Source: Candidatus Heimdallarchaeota archaeon
Lineage (GTDB): Archaea; Asgardarchaeota; Heimdallarchaeia; JABLTI01
Assembly (NCBI GenBank): GCA_019058275.1
Contig: JAHLVW010000045.1
Location: 1 to 64,000, forward strand
Direction: 5' to 3'
Length of the DNA stretch: 64,000 nucleotides
The notes below the pieces were generated by a model. It was given only the letters and a program-made list of their open reading frames with translations, had not been told where the DNA came from and did no database searches. Within the stretch, counting starts at the first letter, position 1. Each line of letters opens with the position of its first letter. The translations under genes and the position numbers were made by a program. Of this stretch, positions 14,845 to 22,432 are shown piece after piece.

Positions 14845-15137
14845 AACAAAAGAAGACTGAGCTAAGTAAAGAGGAATCATTGGATTTTGCATATGAGGTT
14901 AGCTCCTTAAGTAATGATGAGGAAACAATTGATGAAATATTCCGAGAGAATGATTTAATGGAGGAATTTGAAGAGGAAGTTGAAAAACCAAGTACAATAA
15001 AAATCATCTCTGAACGAGCTATGGAAATAAAAAAAGTTCCTCCACCAAACTATTCACCTTATTTTAGATGTATTCTACATTTCAGAGGAAAGAATATCAC
15101 AAAAAGAAAATTGCTGAAAACTGAAGGACAACATTAG
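14841..15137 (+). CDS. Small acidic protein at the end of the ubiquitin-like cluster
   Basis: This 98-residue protein is not recognised. It begins at an ATGA overlap with the E2 gene, so it is translationally coupled to it. The first half is strongly acidic and probably disordered or helical (EESLDFAYEVSSLSNDEET). A short segment TIKIISERAMEIKKV then resembles the repeated IKII-type motif in the E2 tail, which might mean both bind the same partner. The C-terminus is basic. It has no cysteine motif, signal or membrane segment. Confidence 0.6.
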   Translation: MKQKKTELSKEESLDFAYEVSSLSNDEETIDEIFRENDLMEEFEEEVEKPSTIKIISERAMEIKKVPPPNYSPYFRCILHFRGKNITKRKLLKTEGQH

Positions 15138-15289
15138 GCATCTAATTCTTATTTTTGTTGAATTTTTATCTTATACTTTCCAAAGATTCAAAAATCAATT
15201 GTTTTCATCATTTATATCTGAGTAAAGATAAAAGAGATTTAAACCGATATAAGAACGTGAAAATCGATTATTATAGGAAGTTGATAATT

Positions 15290-17011
15290 TTGCCAAATGA
15301 AGTAATACTTGATGAAGCTGGTCTATCATTTGAAGATGTATACAATATCGTGAAAAAGAATTACCACTTGAAGTTATCTGATGCTGTGAAAAAGAAAGTA
15401 AAACTAGCAAGAAAAGCAATAGAAAAAGCAGTTGAATCAGGTCAGAAAATTTATGGTATTACTACTGGTTTTGGCGCATTAAGAAATATAATCATTCCTG
15501 AAAAGGATGCTGCAAAATTACAAACAAACCTAATACGAAGTCATTCTGTTGGAGTTGGGAATCCTGCTCGAGACGATTATGTAAAAGCAATGATGGTACT
15601 AAGAGTTACAGCTCTTGCTCGAGGGCATTCTGGATGTCAGTTAAAAACGTTAAACAATCTTATTCAAATGATTAACAAAAACACATTGCCAATTATCCCC
15701 TTAAAGGGCTCAGTTGGTGCTAGTGGTGATCTTGCACAATTGTCTCATATGGCACTTGCAATGATTGGCGAGGGTAAAGAGAATCTAAAAATTAATGGTA
15801 AGATATTTGACGCTAAAGATGGTTTGGAAAAAGCTGGTATCCCAATAACAAAACTATCATACAAGGAAGGATTAGCATTGAATAATGGTGCTCAATTCTC
15901 TGCTGGAATAGCTTGTATGGTTTTACATGACGCTCATAATTTATTTAAGAATGCCGAAGTTGCTACTGCTTTGTCTATGGAAGCTTTGAAAGCAGCTTAT
16001 CAGCAGTTTGATGATAGAATTCATCAAGCGAGAAATCATCCGGGACAAATTGATGTAGCAAAAAAAGTTCGCGAACTTACAGAAGATAGTATTTTTGTAA
16101 AGTTGCATGAGAGTCTTTTCACATGTAAAACTGAAAACTGCGGATATTATTATGATAAACAACAAGGAGATTCCACACAGAACATTCCACCAAACACTGA
16201 GTTTGTCAATATATCAACTGGTTGGACATGCCCAAACTGTGGAGGTCTCAAAAATAATTTTGAGAAACAATGGCCGAAAATACAAGATGATTATTCAATA
16301 AGATGCACTCCACAAGTATTAGGTCCTGCAAAAGAGACCTTGGAATTCGTTAAAAGTATTATTAGTCGAGAAATTAACGCTGCTACTGATAATCCATTGA
16401 TCTTCATTATTAAAGAAGACCCCTTAGAGTTTGACATTTATTCTGGAGGGAATTTCCATGGAGAACCAATAGCAATGACAATGGATTATTTGTCTATAGC
16501 AATGGCTGAAGTAGGTAACATTGCTGAGAGAAGATGTGCGAAGCTAATTGATGATAAAAGAAATGATGGTTTGAGCCTCTTTTTAATTCCAAGGAGTGAA
16601 CTGGGACTAAACAGTGGTTATATGATGCCACAATATACTGCTGCTGCTCTAGTGTCAGAGAATAAAGTAATGGCAACCCCAGCATCAGTTGACTCTATAC
16701 CAACATCAGATGAAGCAGAGGATCATGTCAGTATGAGCCCAATAGCTGCAAGAAAAACTGCCACAATACTAGAAAATCTCCAATACATCTTAGCAATTGA
16801 AATGATGCTAGCTGTTCAAGCAATTGATTTACGATGTGAAATACAGAAAATCCCTCCAGAAAAAGCTTTAGGAAAACAAACATACAAGGCATATAAAACC
16901 ATTAGGTCAGCTGTACCAAAATTGGTTCAAGATAGGATAATCTATCCAGATATCAATAAAATTGCTGAACTAATAAGATCTGGAAGTATTGTTTCAAAAC
17001 TTAAACATTGA
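15290..17011 (+). CDS. MIO-type aromatic amino acid / histidine ammonia-lyase with zinc-ribbon insertion
   Basis: This is a member of the histidine/phenylalanine ammonia-lyase family, which removes ammonia from an aromatic amino acid using an MIO cofactor formed from Ala-Ser-Gly. That triad is Ala144-Ser145-Gly146 in GSVGASGDLAQLSH, and the active-site YGITTGFGALRN loop is present. It is about 60 residues longer than usual because of an insertion with Cys279-x4-Cys284 and Cys314-x2-Cys317 (TCPNCGG), a zinc-ribbon pattern not normal for this family. The TTG at 15290 is chosen because AGGAAG precedes it by 9 bases and the protein then starts where homologs do; the frame is open further upstream. 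Substrate is unproven; histidine is a guess. Confidence 0.85.
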   Translation: MPNEVILDEAGLSFEDVYNIVKKNYHLKLSDAVKKKVKLARKAIEKAVESGQKIYGITTGFGALRNIIIPEKDAAKLQTNLIRSHSVGVGNPARDDYVKAMMVLRVTALARGHSGCQLKTLNNLIQMINKNTLPIIPLKGSVGASGDLAQLSHMALAMIGEGKENLKINGKIFDAKDGLEKAGIPITKLSYKEGLALNNGAQFSAGIACMVLHDAHNLFKNAEVATALSMEALKAAYQQFDDRIHQARNHPGQIDVAKKVRELTEDSIFVKLHESLFTCKTENCGYYYDKQQGDSTQNIPPNTEFVNISTGWTCPNCGGLKNNFEKQWPKIQDDYSIRCTPQVLGPAKETLEFVKSIISREINAATDNPLIFIIKEDPLEFDIYSGGNFHGEPIAMTMDYLSIAMAEVGNIAERRCAKLIDDKRNDGLSLFLIPRSELGLNSGYMMPQYTAAALVSENKVMATPASVDSIPTSDEAEDHVSMSPIAARKTATILENLQYILAIEMMLAVQAIDLRCEIQKIPPEKALGKQTYKAYKTIRSAVPKLVQDRIIYPDINKIAELIRSGSIVSKLKH

Positions 17012-17043
17012 TATAATTTTTCTCTAGCAAGAAAGTAGAATTA

Positions 17044-17397
17044 TCATCTGGCCCATAGTGTTATAGCTACTGCAGCATCTTTATCAGATACTTCCATTAA
17101 TTTGGCGGATTTAGCTTTGATTTTCCTTTCCGTTTGATATAATTTAAACAGATTAGTGAATTCTTTCTTTGTAATATTTAATTGTACAATATTCTCCTTT
17201 ACATTAAATTGAGTAGGTGAAGCAATTGGCATAGGGAAAATTCTATTTCTAAAAAATAGATGTTTAATCAAAATAACTGCAAAAGGTTTTGTTTTCTCCA
17301 AATTTTTGATCATTATATCATCTATTCTTATTATCTTACCTAGTTTTTGCCCATCTCTATCAATAACTGTCTTTGAAATCAAATTCTTATAGCTAAT
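17044..17397 (-). CDS. PRC-barrel-like small protein (paralog 1), probable ATT start
   Basis: This protein of about 118 residues opens with SYKNLISKTVIDRDGQKLGKIIRID, a PRC-barrel-type beta segment, followed by KPFAVILIK. It aligns with proteins at 41619-41999 and 47909-48286 in this window. Alignment of the three N-termini (x-NYKRLIAK, x-DFSRLISK, x-SYKNLISK) places the first residue at an ATT codon (17395-17397), and GAGG sits seven bases upstream of it. The next possible start is a TTG at 17382. PRC-barrel proteins bind RNA or structural partners, as in ribosome maturation; the role here is unknown. It is convergent with the ammonia-lyase gene. Confidence 0.68.
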   Translation of the reverse strand: MSYKNLISKTVIDRDGQKLGKIIRIDDIMIKNLEKTKPFAVILIKHLFFRNRIFPMPIASPTQFNVKENIVQLNITKKEFTNLFKLYQTERKIKAKSAKLMEVSDKDAAVAITLWAR

Positions 17398-17537
17398 AGA
17401 AATTCCTCAAATTACTATAGGACATTATACTTTATATTTAATTACTAATACAGAGAGATTTTTATTCCCAAAGAATAACAAATAATATATCTTCAAAAAA
17501 TTTTATTAAGCTCTGTTCTGCAGAAAGAACAAGAAAA

Positions 17538-17611
17538 GCCGGGATGGTGTAACGGTAACATTTGGCACTGTGGATGCTAAGCCGAGAGTTCAACTCTCTC
17601 TCCCGGCACCA
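17538..17611 (+). tRNA. tRNA-His (GTG)
   Basis: A complete cloverleaf: acceptor GCCGGGA/TCCCGGC, D stem GTGT/ACAT, anticodon stem TGGCA/TGCTA with loop CTGTGGA (anticodon GTG at 17570-17572), T stem GAGAG/CTCTC with loop TTCAACT, and encoded CCA. The discriminator base is A73 and the base before the acceptor is A, so the G-1:C73 pair expected for archaeal tRNA-His is absent. Confidence 0.93.
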
Positions 17612-17695
17612 ATTCCAAATTTATTTCTTGAATATTAATTTCTCACTAAATTATTCAATCAATATTTTTATTATTGGATAAGAGTAATATCACTC

Positions 17696-19489
17696 ATGAA
17701 ATCTGATTCATTAATTGATAAAATCGCAGAGGTTCCTTTTTTTAGAATTCCCAAAAGAACCAAATTTATGAGCAATATTAACTTCTTTTATAATAAAACA
17801 GGTAAGATGGAACTCTATAACATAGATCCGTTAACTAAGAAATATGAACAATTATCAGATGGTGAATTTACAGGAACCTGGAGAGTAAGAGGTAGAGATG
17901 GTAGTAAAAGTTACACAAGTATCGATGAGGGTGGAAATGAACACTATGCAATCTACGAATTTAATCTAAAGACAAAAGAGTTAACTCAGCTCACAAGTCC
18001 TCCAACTTTTCATGAAGGACCTCTGGATATTAGTCCAGATGGTAAGTATTTACTTTTTAATTCGAGTAGAACAGGTCAACCAAACTTGTTCAAAATGGAT
18101 TTAACAACAAAGATAATTAAACAATTGACAGATCACAAAAATCCATTCCATGGTTACGCTCTTTGGGCTTATAGTGATTGGATCTATTATCAAGCAAATG
18201 AAACTGATAATCGAAGAAATTCTGACATCTGGGGTGTGAAAGAAGATGGGAGTGATAATAGGCTTATTTACAGTTACTCAACTAATTCAAGAGAATCGAT
18301 CATTGACATATCAAATAATGGCAAATCCTTGCTTTTGAGCATAGAGGGTAATGATGCCAGACAAGTTGCGATTTTGAATGTTGAAACAAAGCAAATCCAA
18401 TTTATTAGTGACGGAACCTATGATGAACGACCTATGGAATTCAGTAATGATAGTAAGAAAGTTCTTACAATTCGTTTTAAAGAAATTAAGCGAATTCCTG
18501 TTATATATGATTTAGAAACAAAAGAAGAAAAAGTTCTAAAAATTAGAGGAACGGTTCTTTCAGCAGTCTTTTGCTTAGATGATGACTTTGTTATATATTC
18601 CCGTAGTGACCCTAAAACTCCATGGTGTCTTGCAAAGTATAATCTAACTAATGATGAAGAAGAAATTATTATTCAACCTAAATTGGATATCCAAACGGAT
18701 TTTATTGATGGAGAGTATATCAAATATCCTTCATTTGATGGTTTAGAAATACCAGCAATCATCTATAAACCGCATTTAACAATAGGTCAAAAATCTCCAG
18801 CAGTAATTCATGTTCCAGGTGGACCAGGAGGACAATTTAGTTTACTCTTTGAACCATTCTCACAAATTTTTGCTCAAAGAGGTTTTGTGGTCTTATGTCC
18901 TACTGTTCGAGGATCTATAGGATTTGGTAAAGATTACTTTGAAAAGAATATTATGGATTTGGGGGGAGGAGATGCTCAAGATGTAGTTTTCGGAAAGAAA
19001 TTTCTAGAATCCCTTAATTTTGTTGATTGTAACCGAATTGGAGTTTTTGGTGGTTCATATGGAGGTTATATGACTTACTTATTGTTAACAAAGTATGCAG
19101 ATAGTAATTGGCAAGGGGGAGCTGCTTGGATTGGAATCACTCATTGGAAAACAATGTATGACAAATCTTCCCCAAGTTACCAGCATTTCTTGGAAGGATT
19201 GATTGGAAAGTATGAAGAAAACAAAGAATTATGGGAGGATCGAAGTCCTTTAAATCATGTAAAAAACATACAAGCACCAATTTTGATGATACAAGGAGTA
19301 AATGATCCGCGTTGTCCAATTGAAGAAAGTAGACAATTCCGTGATAAGCTTTTAGAATTAGGTAAACAAGAAGGAAATGACTATGAGTATCATGAATTAG
19401 GAGTGCAAGGTCATGGCTCAAGAGAAATAATGCAGTTTAAAGATATTGTTAAAACACATTTAGCCTTCTTTGAAAAAAGATTGATGTAA
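17696..19489 (+). CDS. S9-family prolyl oligopeptidase / acylaminoacyl-peptidase-like protein
   Basis: A cytosolic serine peptidase of about 597 residues. The N-terminal 340 residues form repeated WD/TolB-like beta-propeller blades (for example DISPDGKYLLFNSSRTGQPNL). The C-terminal alpha/beta-hydrolase domain has Ser454 in GGSYGGYM, Asp537 in VNDPRCP and His573 in QGHGS, plus the HVPGGPGGQ oxyanion segment. Such enzymes clip short peptides or acylated N-termini, often downstream of the proteasome. No signal peptide. It follows tRNA-His and stands alone. Confidence 0.92.
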   Translation: MKSDSLIDKIAEVPFFRIPKRTKFMSNINFFYNKTGKMELYNIDPLTKKYEQLSDGEFTGTWRVRGRDGSKSYTSIDEGGNEHYAIYEFNLKTKELTQLTSPPTFHEGPLDISPDGKYLLFNSSRTGQPNLFKMDLTTKIIKQLTDHKNPFHGYALWAYSDWIYYQANETDNRRNSDIWGVKEDGSDNRLIYSYSTNSRESIIDISNNGKSLLLSIEGNDARQVAILNVETKQIQFISDGTYDERPMEFSNDSKKVLTIRFKEIKRIPVIYDLETKEEKVLKIRGTVLSAVFCLDDDFVIYSRSDPKTPWCLAKYNLTNDEEEIIIQPKLDIQTDFIDGEYIKYPSFDGLEIPAIIYKPHLTIGQKSPAVIHVPGGPGGQFSLLFEPFSQIFAQRGFVVLCPTVRGSIGFGKDYFEKNIMDLGGGDAQDVVFGKKFLESLNFVDCNRIGVFGGSYGGYMTYLLLTKYADSNWQGGAAWIGITHWKTMYDKSSPSYQHFLEGLIGKYEENKELWEDRSPLNHVKNIQAPILMIQGVNDPRCPIEESRQFRDKLLELGKQEGNDYEYHELGVQGHGSREIMQFKDIVKTHLAFFEKRLM

Positions 19490-19861
19490 TGTGAGTAAAT
19501 TACCAAAAAAACAGTATTACTTATTCTGAATCTTATTAGATACTTTGTATAAAAATTTTAAGCTGATACGTTATTGAATAGTTACCTAAAGCAGTTCCAG
19601 TGGTGTAATAATCTCTTATCATAAAATTAAGATTATCTGATATAAAAACATAAAACAGCAATTTAGTTTTTTCTATTATTGGTAAAAAAAGTTGTTCTTT
19701 TGTTAATTCAAGGATTTCCATAAACATGATCTATAAGATTGTATTTCTCATCTCCATCAACAATAGTTTTTTGATCAAAACAATCATCAGCTAATCAAAT
19801 ATCAATACATATGAAAAATTTTTTATATGAATTTTTTTTCATATATATTGAGGTTTCAATA
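19490..19861. other. Intergenic stretch holding a promoter-like repeat
   Basis: These 372 bases contain no supported gene. The segment ATAAAAATTTTAAGCTGATA (from 19549) is nearly repeated at 20603 before the second ammonia-lyase gene (20 of 22 bases), which suggests a shared promoter-type element. The SD GAGG for the next gene lies at about 19850. Nothing else recognisable was seen. Confidence 0.35.
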
Positions 19862-20455
19862 ATGACAATAAAAGAAACTGCAAAAGGAAATTGCCCTTCA
19901 AAATTGGCAGGTATCAGTTCTAAGAATTTTTTAGCTAAACAATTAGAGGAAACAGCACAAATTCTTGATTGGGCAATGAAATTAGTACCAGAAGAACGGC
20001 TATTAGAAATCCCACCTCATAGTTCTCATTCTAAAGCGTCCGATGATGTAAAAAGATATTTCGGATCTTGGTCTGCTTATCGTATCTTTTTTCATCTGAT
20101 TCATTATGAGGAAAATGCTGCATTACCAAATATGTTATTATGGTTAGATAAATCACAACATATAGAACGAAAATGCGGTGGAGAAACTAAAGCCTATCAA
20201 GAAGCTTTAGAAAAAAGAATTGATTTGGAAACATTACTTGATAGGTTTCATAAAGTACGAAAAAAACAAATTGATGTTATAAACAATATTCCAGATAAAC
20301 TATGGATAGAAAAAAAACCAAATACAAATTGGGGAAATGTAACTGTTGAATTCATTGTTACTAAATCTATTCAACATACATTAGAACATGGTAATAAGAT
20401 CTTACGTAACGTCTTATTTTGGGATAGTCATTTAAGACAGTTAGATAGTAAGTAA
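19862..20455 (+). CDS. DinB-like four-helix protein
   Basis: A protein of about 197 residues with mainly helical sequence and scattered histidines typical of the DinB/YfiT superfamily: WSAYRIFFHLIHYEENAA in the middle and KSIQHTLEHGNKI near the C-terminus, spaced to form a metal site. DinB-like proteins are often metal-dependent thiol transferases or damage-induced enzymes; no specific reaction can be named. ATG at 19862 is chosen over 19811 because GAGG precedes it by eight bases. It is located between an S9 peptidase and an ammonia-lyase on the same strand. Confidence 0.65.
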   Translation: MTIKETAKGNCPSKLAGISSKNFLAKQLEETAQILDWAMKLVPEERLLEIPPHSSHSKASDDVKRYFGSWSAYRIFFHLIHYEENAALPNMLLWLDKSQHIERKCGGETKAYQEALEKRIDLETLLDRFHKVRKKQIDVINNIPDKLWIEKKPNTNWGNVTVEFIVTKSIQHTLEHGNKILRNVLFWDSHLRQLDSK

Positions 20456-20602
20456 TTTCCTACTAGTTTTTTTTCTATAATTTTTCTTTATTTTCTTTAA
20501 CAAAATTAGTCACAAAGGATCAAAATGTATTCAATAGTGAAGAATTTTGTAGGTAAGAATTGTATCAAACCCACACTTTTCCCTATATTTGAAATAGCTT
20601 GG

Positions 20603-20637
20603 ATAAAAATTTTAAACTGATATGTGATTGAAACTAG
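20603..20637 (+). promoter_or_regulatory. Promoter-like element before the second ammonia-lyase gene
   Basis: ATAAAAATTTTAAACTGATA (from 20603) lies about 55 bases before the start codon, a suitable distance for a TATA/BRE region and short leader. A near copy is at 19549. The AT-rich core TTTTAAA could be bound by TBP. Confidence 0.4.
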
Positions 20638-20660
20638 CTATTCATTTAAGGTGCTAAATT

Positions 20661-22184
20661 ATGACATATACTATAACTGGATCAGGATTAACAATTGAAA
20701 ATATTGTTAAAGTCGCTCGTCATTACGAGAAAGTCGAATTGCATCCAGATGCAATTGAACGTATGAAAAAATGTCGAGCTATGCTCGAGGAAAAAATTGA
20801 AGCAAAAGAAATTATGTATGGAGTAAATACAGGGATTGGGGAATTTTCTGAAGTTGTCCTCACTGATGAGCAAGTAGGTCAGTTTCAAAAATATTTAATT
20901 TACAATCATGCTGCTGGTATTGGTAAAGCTGCACCAATCGAACATGTCAGAGCTGCAATACTAAGCAGAATTAATGTCCTAGCACATGGAAATTCAGGTA
21001 ACAGACCAATAATCGCTGAGACTATGGTTGAAATGTTAAATAAAGGAGTAACTCCTGAGGTTTGCGAAAAAGGATCTGTTGGTGCATCAGGTGATTTATG
21101 TTCTATGTCTCAAATAGCATTGTTGCTAATGGGAGAAGGACGAGCATACTATAAAGGTAAATTACTCCCCGGAAAAGAAGTCATGGAAAAAGCAGGTATT
21201 AAACTTCCGGGATTACTAGCTAGAGATGGTTTAGCTGCTATTAATGGTTCTAATTTTCTAACAGCAATGAGTGCTCTCTGGCTTTACGATGCTATGCAAT
21301 TTATGAAGCATGCTGAGATTGCATGTGCTATGTCTATTGAAGCATTAATGGGAAATATGAAACCTTATACACCAATGCTACATGAAATACGTGGTTTTCC
21401 AGGAGCAGTTAGAGTTTCAAAATCATTATCAAAGTTATTCAAAGGCGGAGATTTATATGAAGCACGATTAAAAGTTAAAGTGCAAGATGCTTATTCAATG
21501 CGCTCCGCTCCTCAAGTGTTAGGTGCTGCTCATGACGCTTTAGCTTGGGCTCGATCACAAGTGGAAATCGAATTAAATGGTGTGGGTGATAATCCAGTTT
21601 TCTTCCCTGATAAAAACCTTCAATTAACAGGTGCTAATTTCCAAGGTACTCCCGTTTGTCTACCTATGGATATGACGGGAGCAGCAATCACCATGGTTTG
21701 TGTGATGTCTGAACGTCGTATGAACAGATTAAATCATCCAGCTCTAAGTGTTGGTTTACCACCATTCTTAACAAAAGGTGCTGGTTTGATGTCTGGTTTA
21801 ATGTTAAGCCAATATACTGCTGGCATGCAAATCGTTGAAATGCGAATTCTTTCCATGCCTGCTAGCATTCAATCAATTCCTGCTGCTGCAGATCAAGAGG
21901 ATTTTGTTTCAATGGGTATGAACACTGCTTTGAAAAACAATCAAATTCTAGACAATGCATATGGTGTTCTTGGCATTGAGTTTATGGCTGCTGCACAAGC
22001 ATTAGATTTCAGAGAATTCAAATTTGGAAAAGGTGTAACCAAAGCCAAAGAAGTAATTCGTAAATATGTTGATTTCCTTGATGAAGATCGACCATTATTC
22101 GATGATCATAATGCTATGAAAGCATTAGTCAAATCATGTGAAATTCTTGAAGAAGCCGAAAAAGAAATCGGAAGCTTAGATTAG
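20661..22184 (+). CDS. Histidine/aromatic amino acid ammonia-lyase (HutH-like)
   Basis: A standard-length (507-residue) MIO ammonia-lyase. The cofactor triad is Ala142-Ser143-Gly144 in GSVGASGDLCSMSQ, and the active-site loop is YGVNTGIGEFSEV. GVGDNPVFFPD and NFQGTPVCLPMD are the usual substrate-pocket segments. It lacks the zinc-ribbon insertion of its paralog at 15290-17011. In bacteria the enzyme converts histidine to urocanate for degradation, but no hutU, hutI or hutG homolog is in this window, so the product may be used elsewhere. Start ATG follows AAGGTG. Terminates at a palindromic hairpin. Confidence 0.9.
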   Translation: MTYTITGSGLTIENIVKVARHYEKVELHPDAIERMKKCRAMLEEKIEAKEIMYGVNTGIGEFSEVVLTDEQVGQFQKYLIYNHAAGIGKAAPIEHVRAAILSRINVLAHGNSGNRPIIAETMVEMLNKGVTPEVCEKGSVGASGDLCSMSQIALLLMGEGRAYYKGKLLPGKEVMEKAGIKLPGLLARDGLAAINGSNFLTAMSALWLYDAMQFMKHAEIACAMSIEALMGNMKPYTPMLHEIRGFPGAVRVSKSLSKLFKGGDLYEARLKVKVQDAYSMRSAPQVLGAAHDALAWARSQVEIELNGVGDNPVFFPDKNLQLTGANFQGTPVCLPMDMTGAAITMVCVMSERRMNRLNHPALSVGLPPFLTKGAGLMSGLMLSQYTAGMQIVEMRILSMPASIQSIPAAADQEDFVSMGMNTALKNNQILDNAYGVLGIEFMAAAQALDFREFKFGKGVTKAKEVIRKYVDFLDEDRPLFDDHNAMKALVKSCEILEEAEKEIGSLD

Positions 22185-22215
22185 GAATATATTCCTAGTC
22201 TTTATTTTTTCTTTT
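22182..22215 (+). terminator. Palindrome plus T-run after the HutH-like gene
   Basis: TAGGAATATATTCCTA (22182-22197) is a perfect 16-base palindrome that includes the stop codon, followed by a long T-rich stretch. This is a good intrinsic-type terminator. Confidence 0.6.
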
Positions 22216-22279
22216 TATCTTGTATTTTACAGAAAATATTATATAATAATCACCTAGATTTTTTGTTGGTGAAAATTTA

Positions 22280-22300
22280 ATGTGGGATAATGTTCACTAA
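22280..22300 (+). CDS. Putative six-residue leader peptide before HisRS (MWDNVH)
   Basis: GGTGA (22268-22272) is followed at seven bases by ATG TGG GAT AAT GTT CAC TAA. The last sense codon is His, and the gene downstream is histidyl-tRNA synthetase. The start region GTGGGAT (22282-22288) can pair with ATCCCAC (22339-22345). A ribosome waiting at the His codon could change that pairing. One His codon is weak evidence alone; the parallel with the TrpRS leader strengthens it. Confidence 0.35.
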   Translation: MWDNVH

Positions 22301-22345
22301 AACAAAAATAGGAATACAACTATTCTATACTAAGTTTAATCCCAC
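22282..22345 (+). promoter_or_regulatory. Long-range hairpin in the HisRS leader
   Basis: GTGGGAT (22282-22288) and ATCCCAC (22339-22345) pair perfectly over 7 bp, enclosing about 50 bases. The 5' arm overlaps the tiny ORF MWDNVH. It lies about 90 bases before the HisRS start, so it could act as a translation-sensitive regulatory fold. Confidence 0.35.
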
Positions 22346-22432
22346 TTCAACAGTAATTCTTTTGGATAAGATAATTAAAGATAATCAAGTGCAAATGAAT
22401 TACATACAATCTGAAATTTTGAGGTGTTTCAA

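Noticed and set aside
19536..19727. 63-codon minus-strand ORF between the S9 peptidase and DinB-like genes
   Set aside because: No SD, no motif, and it overlaps the repeated promoter-like element.
20525..20620. 31-residue ORF with an AGGA before its ATG, upstream of the HutH-like gene
   Set aside because: It runs through the promoter-like repeat at 20603 and has no recognisable features; kept only as a remote possibility of a leader peptide.
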